7,330 bases of DNA. Origin: an uncultured Collinsella sp. (GTDB lineage Bacteria; Actinomycetota; Coriobacteriia; Coriobacteriales; Coriobacteriaceae). This document shows, piece after piece, positions 5,877-7,330 of the stretch (the first letter of the stretch is position 1; every line of letters starts with the position of its first letter). The notes beneath the pieces were generated by a model. That model saw only the letters and a program-made list of their open reading frames with translations, was not told the DNA's origin and made no database searches. Location of the stretch: assembly GCA_902491415.1 (NCBI GenBank), contig CABUHP010000086.1, positions 1 through 7,330 of the forward strand, in the 5' to 3' direction. Position numbers and translations under genes: made by a program.

Positions 5877-6772
5877 ATGCAGATCAACAAGGTCGCCTTT
5901 ATCGGCAAGGGCGGCGTCGGCCTGCTCTACGGCAGCATGATTGCCAAGGCCCTCGGCAATGACGCCGTCGAATACGTTATGGATGACGCCCGTTTTGAGC
6001 GTCACGCGGGCGATGTGCTCACCGTCAACGGAAAGCCTTGTGATCTCACGTCCGTCCCGCCGATCTGGTCATCCTGACGGTCAAGACCACCGGTCTCGAC
6101 CAAGCACTCAAGACTATGGAGCGTGTCGTGGGACCCAACACGCTCATCGCCTCGCTGTGCAACGGCATTACGAGCGAGCAAAAGATTGCCGAGCGCTTTG
6201 GCTGGGAGCACACCGTCCTGGGTATCTGCCAAGGCATGGACGCCGTGTTCCTCAACGGCGCGCTCACCTTTACCAATGCGGGCGAGATCCGCTTTGGTGC
6301 AGCCGCCGGCACCGACCCCGCGACCGTCGCCGCTATCGACGAGCTCTATACGCGCTGCGGCATCGCCCATACCGTCGAGAGCGACATTGCGCACCGCATG
6401 TGGGCCAAACTCATGCTCAACGACGGCATCAACCAGACCTGCATGGCCTACGGCGGGACCTACGGAAGCGCCACGGAGCCGGGCTCCGAGCAGCGCCGCT
6501 GTTTTGTCTCCGCCATGCGCGAGACGCTTGCGGTTGCCAACGCCGAGGGCGTTGAGCTGACCGAGGCAGACCTGACGCAAATGGTGCACCTCATCGAGGG
6601 AATCGACCCCGCCGGTATGCCCTCGATGGCGCAGGACCGCATCGCACAACGAAAAACCGAAGTCGAGGAGTTCGCGGGCACCATTTGCCGCCTGGCCGCC
6701 AAACACGATATCCAAGTGCCGCAAAACGATTGGCTCTACCAGAGGATTCGCGAAATAGAAAGCAGCTGGTAG
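5877..6772 (+). pseudogene. panE: 2-dehydropantoate 2-reductase (ketopantoate reductase) family, frameshifted
   Basis: The intact family reduces ketopantoate to pantoate with NADPH in pantothenate and coenzyme A synthesis; paralogues acting on other 2-oxo acids exist, so the symbol is tentative. The N-terminus has the Rossmann motif FIGKGGVG (G10, G12, G15). The frame is lost near 6056-6058: VPP.. should read VPADLVILTVK. One missing base, probably a C in the CCC run, restores a 298-residue protein. In corrected numbering the conserved residues are K70 (TVK), N96 (CNGI), K178 (MWAKLMLN), N182, S250 and E262 (KTEVEEF), close to E. coli PanE positions, so little else has been lost. As read, translation ends at 6077 after 66 residues. 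The ATG at 5877 lies 9 bases after GAGGAG; the ATG at 5868 abuts that site and is unlikely. Sequencing error is a real alternative to gene decay. Confidence 0.85.
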
Positions 6773-6807
6773 TGCTCGGCATACTGTAGCCAGCAGATCC
6801 AATGGCA

Positions 6808-6850
6808 AAGCCGCCGCAAGGGGCACTCCCCTCGCGGCGGCTTCCTTTTT
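6808..6850 (+). terminator. Strong intrinsic terminator, probably bidirectional
   Basis: A 10-bp stem (AAGCCGCCGC at 6808-6817, GCGGCGGCTT at 6834-6843) continues past one mismatch into AGGGG/CCCCT with a CACT loop, then CCTTTTT. It ends the ketopantoate reductase transcript 36 bases after its stop. The minus strand reads a shorter T-run after the same stem, so it could also end the small membrane protein gene. Confidence 0.85.
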
Positions 6851-6881
6851 CATCTTTGGCCAAAAATCAGCTTCACAACGG

Positions 6882-7088
6882 TTAGAGCTGCGACTCCGAC
6901 GCCTGGTCCTCATCGTCGCAACAAAGGACTACACCTGCACTTCCCAGCAGCGCGGCCGCGATCAGCGCGCCGACCACGATAGGAGCAGCCCCGCATGTCC
7001 CCTGCATGCCCGCGACGAGCGCGGCCGTGGGACCAAGGCAGCCAAGCATCAACGCGACGGCGGCAACGGCGATATCTCGAGCATTCAC
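6882..7088 (-). CDS. Small two-helix membrane protein of unknown function
   Basis: A 68-residue protein with two hydrophobic segments, residues about 6-27 and 35-56, joined by a short loop (MQGTCGA). The C-terminal tail is acidic (CCDDEDQASESQL), which would place it in the cytoplasm by the usual charge pattern only weakly. Cysteines occur at the loop and as a CC pair at the end of helix 2. I do not recognise a family. It starts at a GTG (7088) with a purine-rich GGAAGAAG about 9 bases upstream. The stop lies 31 bases before the shared terminator, an arrangement that supports a real gene. The right-hand neighbour is separated by 189 bases and its own hairpin. Confidence 0.6.
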   Translation of the reverse strand: MNARDIAVAAVALMLGCLGPTAALVAGMQGTCGAAPIVVGALIAAALLGSAGVVLCCDDEDQASESQL

Positions 7089-7205
7089 AAGACCACTTCT
7101 TCCAAGAGAAAGACCTTATTTCTCATGAACTAGTGTGCCCTGCATCCATACGCCCAGCGTACCGCCACGGTAAGGGCTCTGTTAACTCAAACGCGCATAA
7201 AGAAC

Positions 7206-7249
7206 GGGCGGCTTTACGTTGCCTAAAAGCTCAGTAAAGACGTCCGCCC
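7206..7249 (-). terminator. Terminator-like hairpin after the right-edge gene
   Basis: GGGCGG and CTTTAC (7206-7217) pair with GTAAAG and CCGCCC (7234-7249), interrupted by a 4-base ACGT bulge. It begins 28 bases after the TAA of the right-edge gene; on the minus strand GTTCTTT follows, a weak U-tract. Confidence 0.5.
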
Positions 7250-7277
7250 ATCATGTGCCTATTTTGCTTATGGCAGA

Positions 7278-7330
7278 TTACCAACCGGTGTAGTAGTCGG
7301 TGGTTCCGGCAGCGCAGCCGGAGTCATAGA
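7278..7330 (-). CDS. C-terminal end of an unidentified minus-strand gene (5' end off window)
   Basis: The minus-strand frame YDSGCAAGTTDYYTGW followed by TAA enters from the right edge. Only 16 residues are visible, too few to name a family. The hairpin at 7206-7249 just past the stop supports a true gene end. Confidence 0.5.
   Translation of the reverse strand, partial: YDSGCAAGTTDYYTGW

Noticed and set aside
6002..6913. Minus-strand open frame of 303 codons
   Set aside because: It is antisense to the ketopantoate reductase homologue, whose catalytic motifs are clear on the plus strand. No ribosome binding site or family signature is seen.

Overview
The window is GC-rich and densely coded, and most genes lie on the minus strand. 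GTG/TTG starts preceded by purine-rich ribosome binding sites, a GC-rich third codon position and the gene content suggest a Gram-positive actinobacterial gut anaerobe of the Coriobacteriia, plausibly Collinsella. That placement is inference; there is no rRNA or other marker gene here.

Layout, left to right. Positions 1-2170 hold a minus-strand amino acid ABC importer unit. A recognisable promoter drives a lipoprotein substrate-binding protein; a strong intercistronic hairpin follows, then a permease gene that runs off the left edge. The permease is unusual: a signal sequence and about 165 extracytoplasmic residues precede the membrane domain. Positions 2231-5551 hold three further minus-strand genes in series: a 4Fe-4S aldo/keto reductase (frameshifted), a Gfo/Idh/MocA oxidoreductase, and the DNA repair enzyme endonuclease IV (nfo). 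The two gaps in this series each contain one copy of the same 63-bp structured repeat, placed just before the ribosome binding site of the next gene.

Positions 5552-5876 form a divergent intergenic region. It holds a promoter plus terminator that could make a small minus-strand RNA or an attenuated leader, and a GC-rich hairpin in the leader of the plus-strand gene. Positions 5877-6772 hold the only plus-strand gene, a ketopantoate reductase homologue, also frameshifted. A strong, probably bidirectional terminator separates it from a 68-residue two-helix membrane protein on the minus strand. The right edge carries the last 16 codons of another minus-strand gene and its likely terminator.

The most distinctive signal is the pair of 63-bp elements at 3118-3180 and 4285-4347. 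Each has one forward and two reverse copies of a TTGCG..RAATA unit in identical geometry, with the two reverse units exactly 21 bp apart. The inner stem sequence differs between copies but stays self-complementary. I do not recognise this element as a named family. Two neighbouring divergent genes are each broken by a net one-base indel at a short C/G run; the sequence alone cannot separate real decay from sequencing error.
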